Positions 37,194 to 47,309 of a DNA stretch of 64,000 bases are shown here, one piece after another. Below the pieces are notes generated by a model. It saw nothing but the letters and a program-made list of their open reading frames with translations, was not told the DNA's origin and made no database searches. The DNA comes from Pseudomonas coleopterorum (lineage in GTDB: Bacteria > Pseudomonadota > Gammaproteobacteria > Pseudomonadales > Pseudomonadaceae), in the NCBI RefSeq assembly GCF_900105555.1, contig NZ_FNTZ01000001.1:2979501-3043500 (forward strand), written 5' to 3'. A program made the translations under genes and the position numbers. The stretch's first letter is position 1; the number at the start of each line of letters is the position of its first letter.

Positions 37194-39236
37194 TTAGAGG
37201 GCGTTGATCAGGACGCTGAAGGTTTCCTGAGCAGCCTTGATGATCTGCGAGGACGCGGTGTAGTACTGCTGGAACTTCACCAGGGATGCCGCTTCGTCGT
37301 CCAGGTTGACGCCGGATACCGAGTCGCGATTGGTCTTGGACTGGGTCAACACGGCGCCGGTGGCCTTGGTGTCGACGGTGGCCTGGCTGGCCTTGGCGCC
37401 GACCCGCTCAACCAGTGAGGCGTAGGCACTGGTGAAGCTCATGCCGGGGTTGCCCGCCGTGGCGCCCACGGTGGCCTTGGTCTGCAACGCCAGCAGTTGC
37501 GTGGCATTGCGGTTGTCGGATTTGCCGTCGGCGTTGAACGACACGGTGTAGCTGTCGTTGACTGCAGGCGAGCCACCCACGGTGGTTTCGAAGGTGAAGG
37601 TCAGTTGCTTGCCGTCGGCGCCGTTGACCGGTTGGCCATCGGCACCCACCACCGGCACGGTCAGGCTCAGGTTGTTGCTCTGGCCGGGCACGATCGTGCC
37701 GCTGCCGATGCTGGTGCCCGAGGCATTGAACAGGCTGTAGCTCTGCGCACCGTCGGTGGTCTTGCCGAACACCAGCTTGACCGGCGACGAGGTTTCGATG
37801 CCGCTCTGCAACTGGCTCAGGGCCGTGCCGCTGTAGATGTCCAGCTTGCTGCTGAGCACCGGCTGGGTGAAGGTGCCGGTGCCCGAGTTGCCGACGGTCG
37901 CCGTGCCGGTGAGCGGCGCGGCGAAGGCCAGCTTGTTCGAGTCGGTCAGTGTATTGGTGATGGCGCTCGCGCCACTGCGGGTCGGCGTGACCACGAAGCT
38001 GTCGCCAGTCGCGACCTTGCCGTTCAGACCCAGGGTAACGCCATCGATCACCGGCGCAGGGTTCGTGCCCAGGTCGAAATTGCCCATGGAAGTGCCGTCG
38101 GAACGGGTCACGCTGTAGGCAGTGGCGCTGCTGAACTTGACGTTGTAATCGTAGATGGTCAGCTTGCTGGAATCGGCCACGGTGACATTGAGGTTGCCCG
38201 AACCTGCGCTGTTGTTGGACGACGCCAGGCTGCGGTTGGCAACGGCGGTCGCGCTGTTGATGCTGGAAAACAGCGAGGAGCCGAAGTCACCGTTGAGGTC
38301 GATGCCTTTGCCCAACTGGCTGTTCAGACTATCGGCGACGACGATTGCCGTGCGCCCCAGCTCGTTGATCGCCGGGTTCAGGGCATCGCTGCGAAAACGC
38401 AACAGGCCGCCGATCTCGCCGCCGGTGGTCACCGAGGTCACGTCGGTGCTGTAACCCTGATACTGGATGGTCAAGCCGTACTGGCTCTTGTCGGCCACGC
38501 CGGGCGTTGCCACCAGCGAGTTGGCCGAGCTGCCGGTGACCAGCGACTGCCCCGAACCCAGGTAGACATCGTAGTTGCCGTCGCGTTGCTGCACGGTCAC
38601 GCCGACCAGCTCGTTGAGCTGGCGGACGTTCTCGTTGCGCGCATCGATCAGGCTGTTGGGCGTGGAACCGCTGCCCGACATCTCGGTGATCTGCCGGTTG
38701 AGCTCGGCGATATTGCCACTGAGCTTGTTGACCTGCCCGGTCAGGGTGGTCAGCGAGGCATTGATGCTGTCGTTCTGCTGACTGAACTGCGAGGAAATCG
38801 AGTTGAAGCGATTGCTCAGGGTCTGCGCCTGGGTCAGCAACAGCTGCCGCGCCGAGGTATCGCTGGGGTTGGCCGATGCGGTCTGCACGGCGGAAAAGAA
38901 GCTGCTGAGCACGGCGCTGATACCGGTGCTGCCATCGGACAGCAACTTATCGATGCTGTTGATCTGGGTGCTGTACGCGGTCGCGTCGGCACTCAGTGCA
39001 GTACTGGTCTGCAACTGGGTGTCCATGTAGCTGCTGTAGATGCGGCGCACGTCGGAAATGGTAGTGCCGGTGCCCAGATAGCCCACGCCGATGTTCTGCA
39101 AGCCACTGGCAGTATTCACCACCGACTGCCGGGAATAGCCGGCAGTCGCGACGTTGGCGATGTTGTTACCGGTGGTCGCCAGGGATGCCTGGCTGGACGC
39201 CAGACCGGACAGCCCAATGGAGATCAGATTCGACAT
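37194..39236 (-). CDS. flgK: FlgK hook-filament junction protein
   Basis: 680 residues. The N-terminal rod/hook motif LISIGLSGLASSQASLATTGNNIANVATAGYSRQ and the C-terminal helix VSGVNLDDEAASLVKFQQYYTASSQIIKAAQ are standard. The central part is a long Ser/Thr/Gly-rich surface domain. It is the first junction protein on the hook. It starts 11 bases after flgJ. Confidence 0.96.
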   Translation of the reverse strand: MSNLISIGLSGLASSQASLATTGNNIANVATAGYSRQSVVNTASGLQNIGVGYLGTGTTISDVRRIYSSYMDTQLQTSTALSADATAYSTQINSIDKLLSDGSTGISAVLSSFFSAVQTASANPSDTSARQLLLTQAQTLSNRFNSISSQFSQQNDSINASLTTLTGQVNKLSGNIAELNRQITEMSGSGSTPNSLIDARNENVRQLNELVGVTVQQRDGNYDVYLGSGQSLVTGSSANSLVATPGVADKSQYGLTIQYQGYSTDVTSVTTGGEIGGLLRFRSDALNPAINELGRTAIVVADSLNSQLGKGIDLNGDFGSSLFSSINSATAVANRSLASSNNSAGSGNLNVTVADSSKLTIYDYNVKFSSATAYSVTRSDGTSMGNFDLGTNPAPVIDGVTLGLNGKVATGDSFVVTPTRSGASAITNTLTDSNKLAFAAPLTGTATVGNSGTGTFTQPVLSSKLDIYSGTALSQLQSGIETSSPVKLVFGKTTDGAQSYSLFNASGTSIGSGTIVPGQSNNLSLTVPVVGADGQPVNGADGKQLTFTFETTVGGSPAVNDSYTVSFNADGKSDNRNATQLLALQTKATVGATAGNPGMSFTSAYASLVERVGAKASQATVDTKATGAVLTQSKTNRDSVSGVNLDDEAASLVKFQQYYTASSQIIKAAQETFSVLINAL

Positions 39237-39247
39237 GGGTTCAAACC

Positions 39248-40450
39248 TTATAGATTCGTGGTAGCGCTGGTGCTGCTGCGAGCGTAGTTCTCATAGCCTT
39301 GCATCTGCTTGGCGATCGAGGAGATCTTGCTGGCGTAGTTCGGGTCGGTGGCGTAGCCGGCCTTCTGCAGTTCCTTGACGAATTGTTCGGGGTTGTCCGC
39401 GGACTTGACCACGCCCTGGTAGCGGTCATTGTTCTGCAACAGGCTGACCAGGTCGTGGAAGCTGTCTTCGTATGAGTCGTAGGAGCGGAAATCGGCGGTT
39501 TCCTTGACCATCTGGCCATCACGGAACTCGCTGGTGATCGCGCGGGCGTTCTCGCCCTTCCAGTTGCCGGTCGCCTTGATGCCGAACAGGTTGTGGCTGT
39601 TGCTGCCGTCATCGGCGCGCATGATCGATTTGCCCCATCCGGTTTCCAGCGCCGCCTGGGCGACCAGCACCTTGGGATCGACACCGATGCGCGCTGCAGC
39701 TTTTTCGGCCATGGGCAGCATGGTCGCGATGAATTCGTCGGACGATCCGAAGGCGCGCTTGGCCGGCGCCAGGGGTGGCTGAGCGACGCTTTTCGCCAGG
39801 CTGCTGCCCTCGACCGCGGCACCGCTGCGTACGGCATTGGCAATGCTGTTGGCCGGTGCGCTGGCCGGGACGTTGATGAGGTTCTTGCTGCCGGTGGCGG
39901 CGCTCGCATCGGTCGCCGCCGACGGCACGATGCCGGCCACGAGACGGTCGGCCAGCTTGCTCGGCAGGGACAGGCGTCGCTGGTTCAGCAAGGCCATGTC
40001 GTTGTGCGCCGTGGTGCCGGCAGCCTTGGCATCGGCCGAGGCGTCGCGGGTGGCGCCCAGCGGCTTGGTCAGGCTGTTGTCGGCATGGGCGAACGGATTC
40101 GCCCCGGCACGGGCCACGCCCTTGGTCTTGGACAACTGGCGCATGAGCACGTCCTGCAGGCCAATGCCGCCGCCCTCCTTGGACAGGGTCACGGACAGCT
40201 GCTGGTCGTACATGGACTGGTATTGCTTGGTGGTTTCGGTGTTCAGCGGGTTGTCCTTGGCCAACACGTCATTTGCCGAACGCATGGACTTGAGCATTTC
40301 ACCGAGGAACAGCGACTCGAATTCCTGGGCCACCTTGCGCAGGTTGGCCTCGCTGTCGCGATCCCCGACTTTCAACGAGCTCAGGCGATTGAGGTCTGTG
40401 TAAGCCCCCGAATCCCGTGTTCCCGATACTCCGCCATTCGGCATTTCCAT
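39248..40450 (-). CDS. flgJ: FlgJ rod-cap protein with peptidoglycan hydrolase domain
   Basis: 400 residues. The rod-binding domain is at about 30-115 (EFESLFLGEMLKSMRSAND). A variable linker follows, then a C-terminal glucosaminidase domain (about 240-385) with LVAQAALETGWGKS, whose Glu is catalytic, and YASKISSIAKQM. It caps the growing rod and opens the cell wall for it. It is 11 bases after flgI. Confidence 0.95.
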   Translation of the reverse strand: MEMPNGGVSGTRDSGAYTDLNRLSSLKVGDRDSEANLRKVAQEFESLFLGEMLKSMRSANDVLAKDNPLNTETTKQYQSMYDQQLSVTLSKEGGGIGLQDVLMRQLSKTKGVARAGANPFAHADNSLTKPLGATRDASADAKAAGTTAHNDMALLNQRRLSLPSKLADRLVAGIVPSAATDASAATGSKNLINVPASAPANSIANAVRSGAAVEGSSLAKSVAQPPLAPAKRAFGSSDEFIATMLPMAEKAAARIGVDPKVLVAQAALETGWGKSIMRADDGSNSHNLFGIKATGNWKGENARAITSEFRDGQMVKETADFRSYDSYEDSFHDLVSLLQNNDRYQGVVKSADNPEQFVKELQKAGYATDPNYASKISSIAKQMQGYENYARSSTSATTNL

Positions 40451-40461
40451 CAGCTGCTACC

Positions 40462-41571
40462 TCAAATCACGATCAGGTCGGCCTGCAAGGCGCCGGCCTG
40501 TTTCAGGGCTTCGAGAATGGCCATCAAGTCACCGGGCGCCGCGCCTACCTGGTTGACCGCGCGGACGATCTCGTCGAGCGTGGTGCCAGGGCCAAACTTG
40601 AACATCGGTTTGGCTTCCTGCTGGGCGCTGACCCGCGAACGTGGCACCACCGCCGTCTGGCCGCCGGACAGAGGCCCGGGTTGGCTGACGATCGGATCTT
40701 CGGTGATGGTCACCGTCAGGCTGCCGTGGGTCACTGCCGCAGGCGATACCTTGACGTTCTGGCCAATCACGATGGTGCCGGTGCGCGAATTGATGATCAC
40801 CTTGGCCACCGCCTGGCCTACATCGACGTCGAGGTTCTCGAGAATCGACAGGTAGTCCACACGCTGGCTGGGGTCGACCGGTGCAGTGACGCGTACCGAG
40901 CCCCCATCGACAGCTTGTGCAACTCCCGGGCCAAGTAGCTCGTTGACCTTGTCGACGATGTGCTTGGCCGTGGTGAAGTCAGGCCGGTTGAGGTTCAGCG
41001 TCAGGCTGTTGCCCTGGTTGAAGCCACTGGGCACGGAGCGCTCGACGCTGGCACCGCCAGGAATCCGTCCTGCCGACGGCACGTTGACGGTGATTTTCGA
41101 CCCGTCGCGGCCTTCGGCGTCAAAACCACCGACGACCAGGTTGCCTTGGGCAATGGCGTAGACGTTGCCGTCGATACCCTTGAGGGGAGTCATCAACAGG
41201 CTGCCGCCGCGCAGGCTCTTCGAGTTGCCGATGGACGACACGGTGATGTCGATCACCTGCCCCGGCTTGGCGAATGCGGGCAGATCAGCGTGGATCGATA
41301 CCGCAGCGACGTTCTTGAGCTGCACGTTGCCCGAGCCTGGCGGCACCTTGATGCCGAACTGCGACAGCATGTTGTTGAAAGTCTGCAGGGTGAACGGGGT
41401 CTGGGTGGTCTGGTCGCCGGTGCCGTTGAGGCCCACGACCAAGCCGTAGCCGATCAGCTGGTTGGTGCGCACGCCGGAAATGCTGGCGATGTCCTTGAGA
41501 CGCTCGGCCTGAACGCCGAACGCGGCGGACATCAGCAGTGCAGCGGCGATCAGGTGCTTGAAGTTGAGCAT
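40462..41571 (-). CDS. flgI: FlgI P-ring protein
   Basis: 369 residues from the ATG of [25 protein letters not shown], a clear Sec signal peptide with cleavage after VQA. A GTG four codons earlier is in frame. The mature part is strongly conserved ([31 protein letters not shown]). It forms the periplasmic bushing around the rod. Confidence 0.96.
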   Translation of the reverse strand: MLNFKHLIAAALLMSAAFGVQAERLKDIASISGVRTNQLIGYGLVVGLNGTGDQTTQTPFTLQTFNNMLSQFGIKVPPGSGNVQLKNVAAVSIHADLPAFAKPGQVIDITVSSIGNSKSLRGGSLLMTPLKGIDGNVYAIAQGNLVVGGFDAEGRDGSKITVNVPSAGRIPGGASVERSVPSGFNQGNSLTLNLNRPDFTTAKHIVDKVNELLGPGVAQAVDGGSVRVTAPVDPSQRVDYLSILENLDVDVGQAVAKVIINSRTGTIVIGQNVKVSPAAVTHGSLTVTITEDPIVSQPGPLSGGQTAVVPRSRVSAQQEAKPMFKFGPGTTLDEIVRAVNQVGAAPGDLMAILEALKQAGALQADLIVI

Positions 41572-41583
41572 GGACGGACGCAC

Positions 41584-42279
41584 TCAGAAAGGAAACAGGG
41601 GGCTGGCGAAGAACCGGTCGAACCAACCCGGCTGACTGGCTTCGGCGAAGGAACCGGTGCCCGAATAGGTAATGCGCGCATCGGCCACCCGTGTCGAGGA
41701 CACGGTATTGTCGGTGGCGATGTCATCGGCCCGGACCAGCCCCGCGATGCGCACCAGCTCTTCGCCAGTGTTGAGCGTCATCCACTTTTCTCCGCGGACA
41801 GAGATGATGCCGTTGGGCAGCACGTCGGCCACCGTCACCGTGACCGAGCCGGTCAGGCTGTTGTTCTGCGCCGCCGCGGCGGTGCCGTTGGTGGCGCGCG
41901 TGCCGCTGTAGCCTGCGTTGAGGCTCAGATCACCACTGCCCAACGGGTTGTTGGTGTTCACACCGGCGCCGAACAGCGAGGTCAGGCCCAGGCTGTTGCT
42001 GCTGTCCTTGCCGACCTTGGAGTTGGCACTCTTGCTGGCGCTGGTCCGCTCGTTGAGGGTGATGGTGATGATGTCGCCGACGCGGAACGCCTTGCGGTCG
42101 CTGTACAGGTTCTGCTCGAAGCCGGCCTGGTAGATCGAGCCGTTGTTGGCGGCGGCAGGCATCGGTGTGCGCGGCAGCACCGGGGCGTAGTACGGGTCGT
42201 TGGGCTTGGCCGGTGGCGCGACGCAACCGGTCAGCAGGGCCATTCCACTCAGGGCAAGAACAATCGAGACACGACGCAT
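41584..42279 (-). CDS. flgH: FlgH L-ring lipoprotein
   Basis: 231 residues. A lipoprotein signal is present: [19 protein letters not shown], with the lipobox LLTGC giving lipid-modified Cys19. GAGG lies 8 bases before the chosen ATG. Conserved motifs: [19 protein letters not shown] and the C-terminal [23 protein letters not shown]. It forms the outer-membrane ring of the basal body. Confidence 0.96.
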   Translation of the reverse strand: MRRVSIVLALSGMALLTGCVAPPAKPNDPYYAPVLPRTPMPAAANNGSIYQAGFEQNLYSDRKAFRVGDIITITLNERTSASKSANSKVGKDSSNSLGLTSLFGAGVNTNNPLGSGDLSLNAGYSGTRATNGTAAAAQNNSLTGSVTVTVADVLPNGIISVRGEKWMTLNTGEELVRIAGLVRADDIATDNTVSSTRVADARITYSGTGSFAEASQPGWFDRFFASPLFPF

Positions 42280-42349
42280 GACACAGACCTCACGGTGTAG
42301 CCGGCGCACTCGGCGCCCAGGTAGCTTGGGGATTACGGTTAGCCCAGGA

Positions 42350-43135
42350 TTACAGGTTCTGGGTCAGGTTCTGCAGCATCTGGTCGGCGGTGGAGATCAC
42401 CTTGGAGTTCATCTCGTAGGCACGCTGGGTGGTGATCATGTTGACCAACTCCTCCACGGTGCTCACGTTGGAGTTCTCCAGGGTGTTCTGCAGCACGGTA
42501 CCCGCACCGTTCAGACCAGGGGTCGCTACCTGCGGCGCGCCGCTGGAGGCGGTTTCCAGGAACAGGTTGCCACCGATGGCCTGCAGGCCTGCCGGGTTGA
42601 TGAAGTCGGCGGTCTGCAGGTTGCCAATCACCTGCGAAGCAGGGTTGCCGGCGGTGGTGATGGAGACGGTGCCGTCAGTGCCCACGGTGAAGGTCTGTGC
42701 GTCGTTGGGGACGACGATGGCCGGTTCCAGGGCCAGGCCCTGAGCGGTGACGATCTGGCCGTCGGAGTTCAGGTGGAACGTGCCGTCGCGGGTGTACGAA
42801 ACGGTGCCGTCAGGCTGCATGACCTGGAAGAAACCGCGACCGTTGATGGCCATGTCCAACGGCTGCTCGGTGGTCTGCAGGCTGCCGGCGGTGAAGTTCT
42901 TCTGGGTGCCGACGATGCGCACACCGGTACCGACCTGCAGGCCCGACGGCAATTCGCTGTCCTGGGTCGACTGGGCGCCGGGTTGCCGCTTGATCTGATA
43001 GAGCAGGTCCTGGAATTCGGCGCGATCACGCTTGAAGCCGGTGGTCGATACGTTCGCCAGGTTGTTGGAAATCGTGGTCAGGTTGGTGTCCTGGGCCTGG
43101 AGGCCGGTCTTGCTGACCCAAAGTGCTGGAAGCAT
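42350..43135 (-). CDS. flgG: FlgG distal rod protein
   Basis: 261 residues. [47 protein letters not shown] is the standard start, and the C terminus has [26 protein letters not shown]. The length is normal. It builds the distal rod that crosses the P and L rings. It follows flgF by 49 bases. Confidence 0.97.
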   Translation of the reverse strand: MLPALWVSKTGLQAQDTNLTTISNNLANVSTTGFKRDRAEFQDLLYQIKRQPGAQSTQDSELPSGLQVGTGVRIVGTQKNFTAGSLQTTEQPLDMAINGRGFFQVMQPDGTVSYTRDGTFHLNSDGQIVTAQGLALEPAIVVPNDAQTFTVGTDGTVSITTAGNPASQVIGNLQTADFINPAGLQAIGGNLFLETASSGAPQVATPGLNGAGTVLQNTLENSNVSTVEELVNMITTQRAYEMNSKVISTADQMLQNLTQNL

Positions 43136-43184
43136 GTGTCATCTCCTGGAGCGCCTGGTTTACGGCGCGATCGCTACGCTGGAA

Positions 43185-43922
43185 TTAGATTTGCAAGACC
43201 CGGGCCATGGCCTCGTCGCCTTCTTTGGCGGTGCTCATCATCTTGATGTGCAGTTCGAACTGCTTGGAGAGCGCCAGCACCGAGGTCATCTCCTCGACCG
43301 CGTTGACGTTGCTCGCCTCCAGGAAACCGGACTCGACCCGCACGGCGGCATCGGCGGGCGCCGGCTGGCCGCTGGTGGTGTGGATCAGGCCGTCCAGCCC
43401 CTTGGTCAGGGTTTTCACATCGGGATTGACCAGCTTGATGCGGTCGACCTGGGCCATGACGTTCGGCGCCTGGCCCAGACCGCGAATGCTGATGGTGCCG
43501 TCCATGCCGATCTCGATTTTCTCGTCCGGCGGAACGGCGATCGGACCGCCGTTGCCCATGACCGGCAAACCATTGCCGGCACGCAGCACACCGAGCGCAT
43601 CGACGTTCATGCTGGCGGTACGCACATAGGCTTCGCCGCCGTCGGGTGTCTGCACGGCGATGAAACCGTTGCCGCCCACCGCCACGTCCAGGTCCCGTCC
43701 GGTTTCCTGCAACGCTCCACCGCTGAAATCGGTCGCCGGCCGTTCGGTCAGCGCGTAAGCCCGCGAAGGAAAGGTGTCGCCGAACACCGGCATGGAACGC
43801 GCCTGTTCAAGGTCACGCTTGAAGCCGGTGGTCGAAATGTTGGCCAGGTTGTTGGCATGAGCCTTCTGCGCCAGCGCGTTCTGGCTGGCACCGGTCATTG
43901 CCACGTAGAGCATCTTGTCCAC
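43185..43922 (-). CDS. flgF: FlgF proximal rod protein
   Basis: 245 residues from a GTG (VDKMLYVAMTGASQNALAQ), which has GGGAG 6 bases upstream and gives the expected family start. The next ATG would remove three conserved residues. It has rod motifs [17 protein letters not shown] and VESGFLEASNVNAVEEM. It forms part of the proximal rod. A sigma-54 box and a hairpin just upstream indicate a separate transcript from flgBCDE. Confidence 0.95.
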   Translation of the reverse strand: MDKMLYVAMTGASQNALAQKAHANNLANISTTGFKRDLEQARSMPVFGDTFPSRAYALTERPATDFSGGALQETGRDLDVAVGGNGFIAVQTPDGGEAYVRTASMNVDALGVLRAGNGLPVMGNGGPIAVPPDEKIEIGMDGTISIRGLGQAPNVMAQVDRIKLVNPDVKTLTKGLDGLIHTTSGQPAPADAAVRVESGFLEASNVNAVEEMTSVLALSKQFELHIKMMSTAKEGDEAMARVLQI

Positions 43923-43975
43923 AGGTGTCTCCCTCGACGGGCGAATGCCGTCTACTGCTGTACTGAGAGAGGTAG

Positions 43976-43991
43976 AGCAATATGCGGGCCA
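43976..43991 (-). promoter_or_regulatory. Sigma-54 promoter of the flgF operon
   Basis: The minus strand reads TGGCCCGCATATTGCT, matching TGGCACG-N4-TTGCT with one substitution, identical in kind to the fliK box. The predicted leader is about 42 bases. It would drive flgFGHIJKL. Confidence 0.78.
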
Positions 43992-44124
43992 ACTTTCGAA
44001 AGATCCCTGCAGCCCCTCTGGGACGGGGCCTGCGGCGATTCGGGAGAGACTAACTGGTAGCTTGACGCCGAAAAGTCGGCGCGGCATTGCCGCTAGCGGC
44101 AAGGGAAGAAAGGATTTACGTCAC

Positions 44125-44148
44125 CCTGCCACGGCGAAGCGTGGCAGG
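44125..44148 (-). terminator. Hairpin after the small secreted protein gene
   Basis: A perfect 9-base-pair stem, CCTGCCACG / CGTGGCAGG, with a 6-base loop, 7 bases past the small gene's stop. There is no T run, so it may act as a Rho-type or 3'-stabilising hairpin. A second imperfect GC stem (44009-44033) follows before the flgF promoter. Confidence 0.55.
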
Positions 44149-44155
44149 TGTGCTG

Positions 44156-44338
44156 TCAACGACGGCAACCGGCGTTGCCGAAGGGCCCGGCAAAGCGCCG
44201 ATACTGGGGGCCGGGGTCGACCTGACTGCACAGGTACCGACCGGTCGCCAGGCTCTGGTATTTGTACCAGGGCGCTGGCGCAGCGACCGCCATCGCACAG
44301 GTTGCCGCGATGACCAGGGCCGCACACAGACACCGCAT
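44156..44338 (-). CDS. Small secreted protein of unknown function between flgE and flgF
   Basis: 60 residues. A signal peptide (MRCLCAALVIAATCAMAVAA) is followed by a mature part of about 40 residues: YKYQSLATGRYLCSQVDPGP, then RRFAGPFGNAGC. Two Cys in the mature part could form a disulphide. AGGG lies about 7 bases before the ATG, 16 bases after the flgE stop, so it is co-transcribed with flgBCDE. A conserved hypothetical gene of similar size lies at this place in other pseudomonads (from memory). The function is unknown; a periplasmic or secreted role during hook building is only suggested by position. Confidence 0.78.
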   Translation of the reverse strand: MRCLCAALVIAATCAMAVAAPAPWYKYQSLATGRYLCSQVDPGPQYRRFAGPFGNAGCRR

Positions 44339-44354
44339 CACTGCCCTACCCTCA

Positions 44355-45665
44355 TCAGGTCATCTGAATGATGGTCTGCATGACGGTGCTTTCGGTGGAA
44401 ATGGTCTTGGCGTTCGCCTGGTAGTTGCTCTGTGCCTTGATCAGGTTCACCAGTTCAGCGGTCAGGTCGACGTTGGAGTCTTCCAGCGATTGCGATTGCA
44501 GGTTACCCATGACGCCAGTATCCGGGGTGCCGATCACGGCAGTACCGGACGCGAACGACTCCTTCCAGTTGGTGCCGCCGTTGGGCGCCAGACCCTGCAT
44601 GTTGGCGAAGCTGGCCATGGCGACCTGACCGATGACCTTGTTCTGGCCGTTGGTGAAGTTGGCGAACAGGTTGCCGGTACCGTCCACCGACAGGCCGGTG
44701 AGCTCACCGGTCGCATAACCGTTCTGAGTCTTGGCCGAGGTGGCGGAGGCCGAGTTGTATTGCGTGGTCGCCAGCATGTCCAGAGCGACGCCACCGGCAT
44801 TGGCCGTTGCGCCGTTGGGCGTCCAGGTACCGTCGGCGCCCTTGCTGGCAGGCACCCAGCCGGCCAGGTTGAAGCTCTTGTCGGCGTTGATCCCCAGGCC
44901 GCCAGCTACCGGACCCTGATCGGGAACGATGAGGCTGCCATCGGATTTGAAGGTCAGCTTGTTCACCAGCGGTGTGGTGGACGTGGCATCGGCCGGGTTG
45001 CGACCGTCGATGGTGGTGTGCATGGTCCAGCTGTTGGCCACGTCGTCCTTGACGAAGTACTGGTTCATCTGGTGCGCGTTGCCCAGGCTGTCGTAGACGT
45101 CGGTGTTGAAGGTGTAGTTGTAGCTGCTGACGTTGCTCGGATCGAACGGGGTGATGGTCGGCTGCGCAGCGCTGGAATTCAGGTTGACGGTTTCGGCGAT
45201 CTTGGAAGTGGCCTTGGGCTGCAGGTTGGACGAATCGATTTTCAGGTTGGTCAGCACGCCGGTCTGCACCACGCCGTCCTGTGCGTTGTAGCCCTGCAGG
45301 TTGTTGCCCGACACGTCGACGACGTTGCCGTCCTTGTCGCTGTAGAAGGCACCGGCACGGGTGTAGAGCTTCTGGCCGCCGTCGTTGAGCACGAAGAAGC
45401 CGTTGCCGTTGATGGCCAGGTCCAGGCTCTGCCCGGTCGAGGTGATGTTGCCCTGGGTGAACTGCTGCGATACGGCCGCTGTGGTCACACCGCTGCCGAC
45501 GCTGGTCTTGCCGGCCGTGGCGCGGATCGACGCGGCGTACTGGTCGGCGAACTCGGCGCGCGAGGATTTGAAGCCGGTGGTAGCGACGTTGGCGATGTTG
45601 TTGCCGGTCACGTTGAGCGCCTTGTTGGCTGCCGAAAGACCGCTCAAGCCGATGTTGAAAGTCAT
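44355..45665 (-). CDS. flgE: FlgE hook protein
   Basis: 436 residues. The start MTFNIGLSGLSAANKALNVTGNNIANVATTGFKSSRAEF and the end SLEDSNVDLTAELVNLIKAQ with QANAKTIST are the hook-protein signatures. The middle holds the D1/D2 domains (YNYTFNTDVYDSLGN). It polymerises into the hook under the FlgD cap. It follows flgD by 28 bases. Confidence 0.97.
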   Translation of the reverse strand: MTFNIGLSGLSAANKALNVTGNNIANVATTGFKSSRAEFADQYAASIRATAGKTSVGSGVTTAAVSQQFTQGNITSTGQSLDLAINGNGFFVLNDGGQKLYTRAGAFYSDKDGNVVDVSGNNLQGYNAQDGVVQTGVLTNLKIDSSNLQPKATSKIAETVNLNSSAAQPTITPFDPSNVSSYNYTFNTDVYDSLGNAHQMNQYFVKDDVANSWTMHTTIDGRNPADATSTTPLVNKLTFKSDGSLIVPDQGPVAGGLGINADKSFNLAGWVPASKGADGTWTPNGATANAGGVALDMLATTQYNSASATSAKTQNGYATGELTGLSVDGTGNLFANFTNGQNKVIGQVAMASFANMQGLAPNGGTNWKESFASGTAVIGTPDTGVMGNLQSQSLEDSNVDLTAELVNLIKAQSNYQANAKTISTESTVMQTIIQMT

Positions 45666-45693
45666 GCTGTACTCCTGCGCCGAACGAAGCGGC

Positions 45694-46395
45694 TCAAATT
45701 CCGATGGTTTGGACTTTCGACAGCGCGACGCTACCCAGTCCAGCGAGGTTGAGGGTCAGTTCACCACCATTGGTGCCCATCGTGACGCTGTTCACCGTGG
45801 CGGGCAGGTAAGTGCTCATGGCCGTGGCGGTACCGTCGACGGTGGCTGCGGCCTTGAAGGTGTAGGTGCCGGCAGCGGCGACCGCGCCGTTGCTGTCCTT
45901 GCCATCCCAGGTGAAGCTGGCGTTGCCGGCCGACTGGCTGCCCAGATCGATGCTGCGCACCAGGTCGCCTTTGCTGTCGTAGACACCAACCGTGGTGTTG
46001 CTGCTCGACGAGGTCAGCGCCACGGAGCCGGTGAGGCCCTTGGTGGGGTCGACCACGGCGGTGTCGGTCTGGGCGATGACCGAGCGGCCGACCAGGGACG
46101 AGGCCTGCAGCGCCTGGGACGATTGGTAGTTGCTGGCGATGGTGCTCACCGACGAATTCAGGCTCTGCATGCTTTCCAGGCTGCTGAACTGCGCAAGCTG
46201 GGCGACGAACTCGCCGTTGTCCTGGGGATCGAGCGGGTTCTGGTTCTGCATCTGGGTCACCAGCAACTGCAGGAACGCGTCCTTGCCCAAGGCACTGCCG
46301 GCGGTGCCGGTCGAGCTGTTGGTGCTGCTGGTGGTTTTCTGCAATGAGTCCAGGACCGAGGAGCTCACGCCGGTAGTACTGCTGGTAGTCGTCAT
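45694..46395 (-). CDS. flgD: FlgD hook-capping protein
   Basis: 233 residues. The N-terminal part is Ser/Thr-rich, with conserved ALGKDAFLQLLVTQMQNQNPLDPQDNGEFVAQLAQFSSLE. The C-terminal FlgD Tudor/Ig-like domains include VYDSKGDLVRSIDLG and FTWDGKDSNG. It caps the growing hook and is shed afterwards. It follows flgC by 15 bases. Confidence 0.96.
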   Translation of the reverse strand: MTTTSSTTGVSSSVLDSLQKTTSSTNSSTGTAGSALGKDAFLQLLVTQMQNQNPLDPQDNGEFVAQLAQFSSLESMQSLNSSVSTIASNYQSSQALQASSLVGRSVIAQTDTAVVDPTKGLTGSVALTSSSSNTTVGVYDSKGDLVRSIDLGSQSAGNASFTWDGKDSNGAVAAAGTYTFKAAATVDGTATAMSTYLPATVNSVTMGTNGGELTLNLAGLGSVALSKVQTIGI

Positions 46396-46410
46396 CTGCG
46401 CTCGCCTCTA

Positions 46411-46854
46411 TCACTGACCCAGGGTCAGGACCTTCTGCATCATGGTCTTTGCGGTGTTCATCAATTCAGCGTTGGTCTGGAAGGAACGGCTGGCCGAGAT
46501 CATGTCGGCCATTTCCTCGACCACGTTGACGTTCGGGTAGTAGACGTAGCCGTCCTTGTTCGCCGCCGGATGGTTGGGCTCGTAGCGCGCCTCGAGGTTG
46601 CTCTGGTCCTCGACCACGCCGGTGACCTGCACGCCCTGCCCCGCCGAGTCCTGGTCCTGGAACAGCGAACCGCTGTCGCCGTTCTGCTGGCCCTGGAGCA
46701 TGGTGGCGAACACCGGGTGCCGCGCACGGTAGGTCTGGTCGATGCTCGAGGACACGGTTTCGGCGTTGGCGATGTTGCTGGCCACGGTGTTCAGGCGCGT
46801 GGTCTGGGCACTCATGCCGCTACCGGCGATGTTGAAGACACTGGCAAGGGACAT
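46411..46854 (-). CDS. flgC: FlgC proximal rod protein
   Basis: 147 residues of normal length. MSLASVFNIAGSGMSAQTTRLNTVASNIANAET is the rod N terminus, and YYPNVNVVEEMADMISASRSFQTNAELMNTAKTMM is the C terminus. It starts 3 bases after flgB stops. Confidence 0.97.
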   Translation of the reverse strand: MSLASVFNIAGSGMSAQTTRLNTVASNIANAETVSSSIDQTYRARHPVFATMLQGQQNGDSGSLFQDQDSAGQGVQVTGVVEDQSNLEARYEPNHPAANKDGYVYYPNVNVVEEMADMISASRSFQTNAELMNTAKTMMQKVLTLGQ

Positions 46855-46857
46855 GGC

Positions 46858-47265
46858 TTACTCTCCGCGAAGGGCCGATACCAGCCCTTTGAACTTGCTG
46901 TTGAGCAGGGTGAAACTGGCCTGGAAGTTCACCGAGTTCTCGGCGTAGTTCGATTGCTCGATCTGCGCATCGACGGTGTTCTGGTCCAGCGATGGCTGGG
47001 TGGAAACGCGGTACTGCAGCTCCTCGTCACCCGAGCTGAATCCCTGGGCGGCGATGTGCTTGCCGTTGGTGGTCTGCAGGCCGAAGGCACCTTTGCCGTT
47101 CTGCTCGCTCTGAGCGGCCAGCACCGAGGCGAAATCCAGGTCACGAGCCTTGTAGTTGGGGGTGTCGGCGTTGGCAATGTTGTTGGCCAGCACTTCGGCG
47201 CGCTTGGCGCGAAACCCCAATGCCTGCTCGTGAATGCCCAGCGCTTTGTCGAAACTGATGCTCAT
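46858..47265 (-). CDS. flgB: FlgB proximal rod protein
   Basis: 135 residues. Family motifs: LGFRAKRAEVLANNIANADTPNYKARDLDF and a C-terminal helix NSVNFQASFTLLNSKFKGL. It is the first gene of the flgBCDE transcript, with a perfect sigma-54 promoter 45 bases upstream. Confidence 0.97.
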   Translation of the reverse strand: MSISFDKALGIHEQALGFRAKRAEVLANNIANADTPNYKARDLDFASVLAAQSEQNGKGAFGLQTTNGKHIAAQGFSSGDEELQYRVSTQPSLDQNTVDAQIEQSNYAENSVNFQASFTLLNSKFKGLVSALRGE

Positions 47266-47309
47266 GTTGGTACCTATGCGGCAGACCAGATGGTTCGTGC
47301 AGGATAGGT

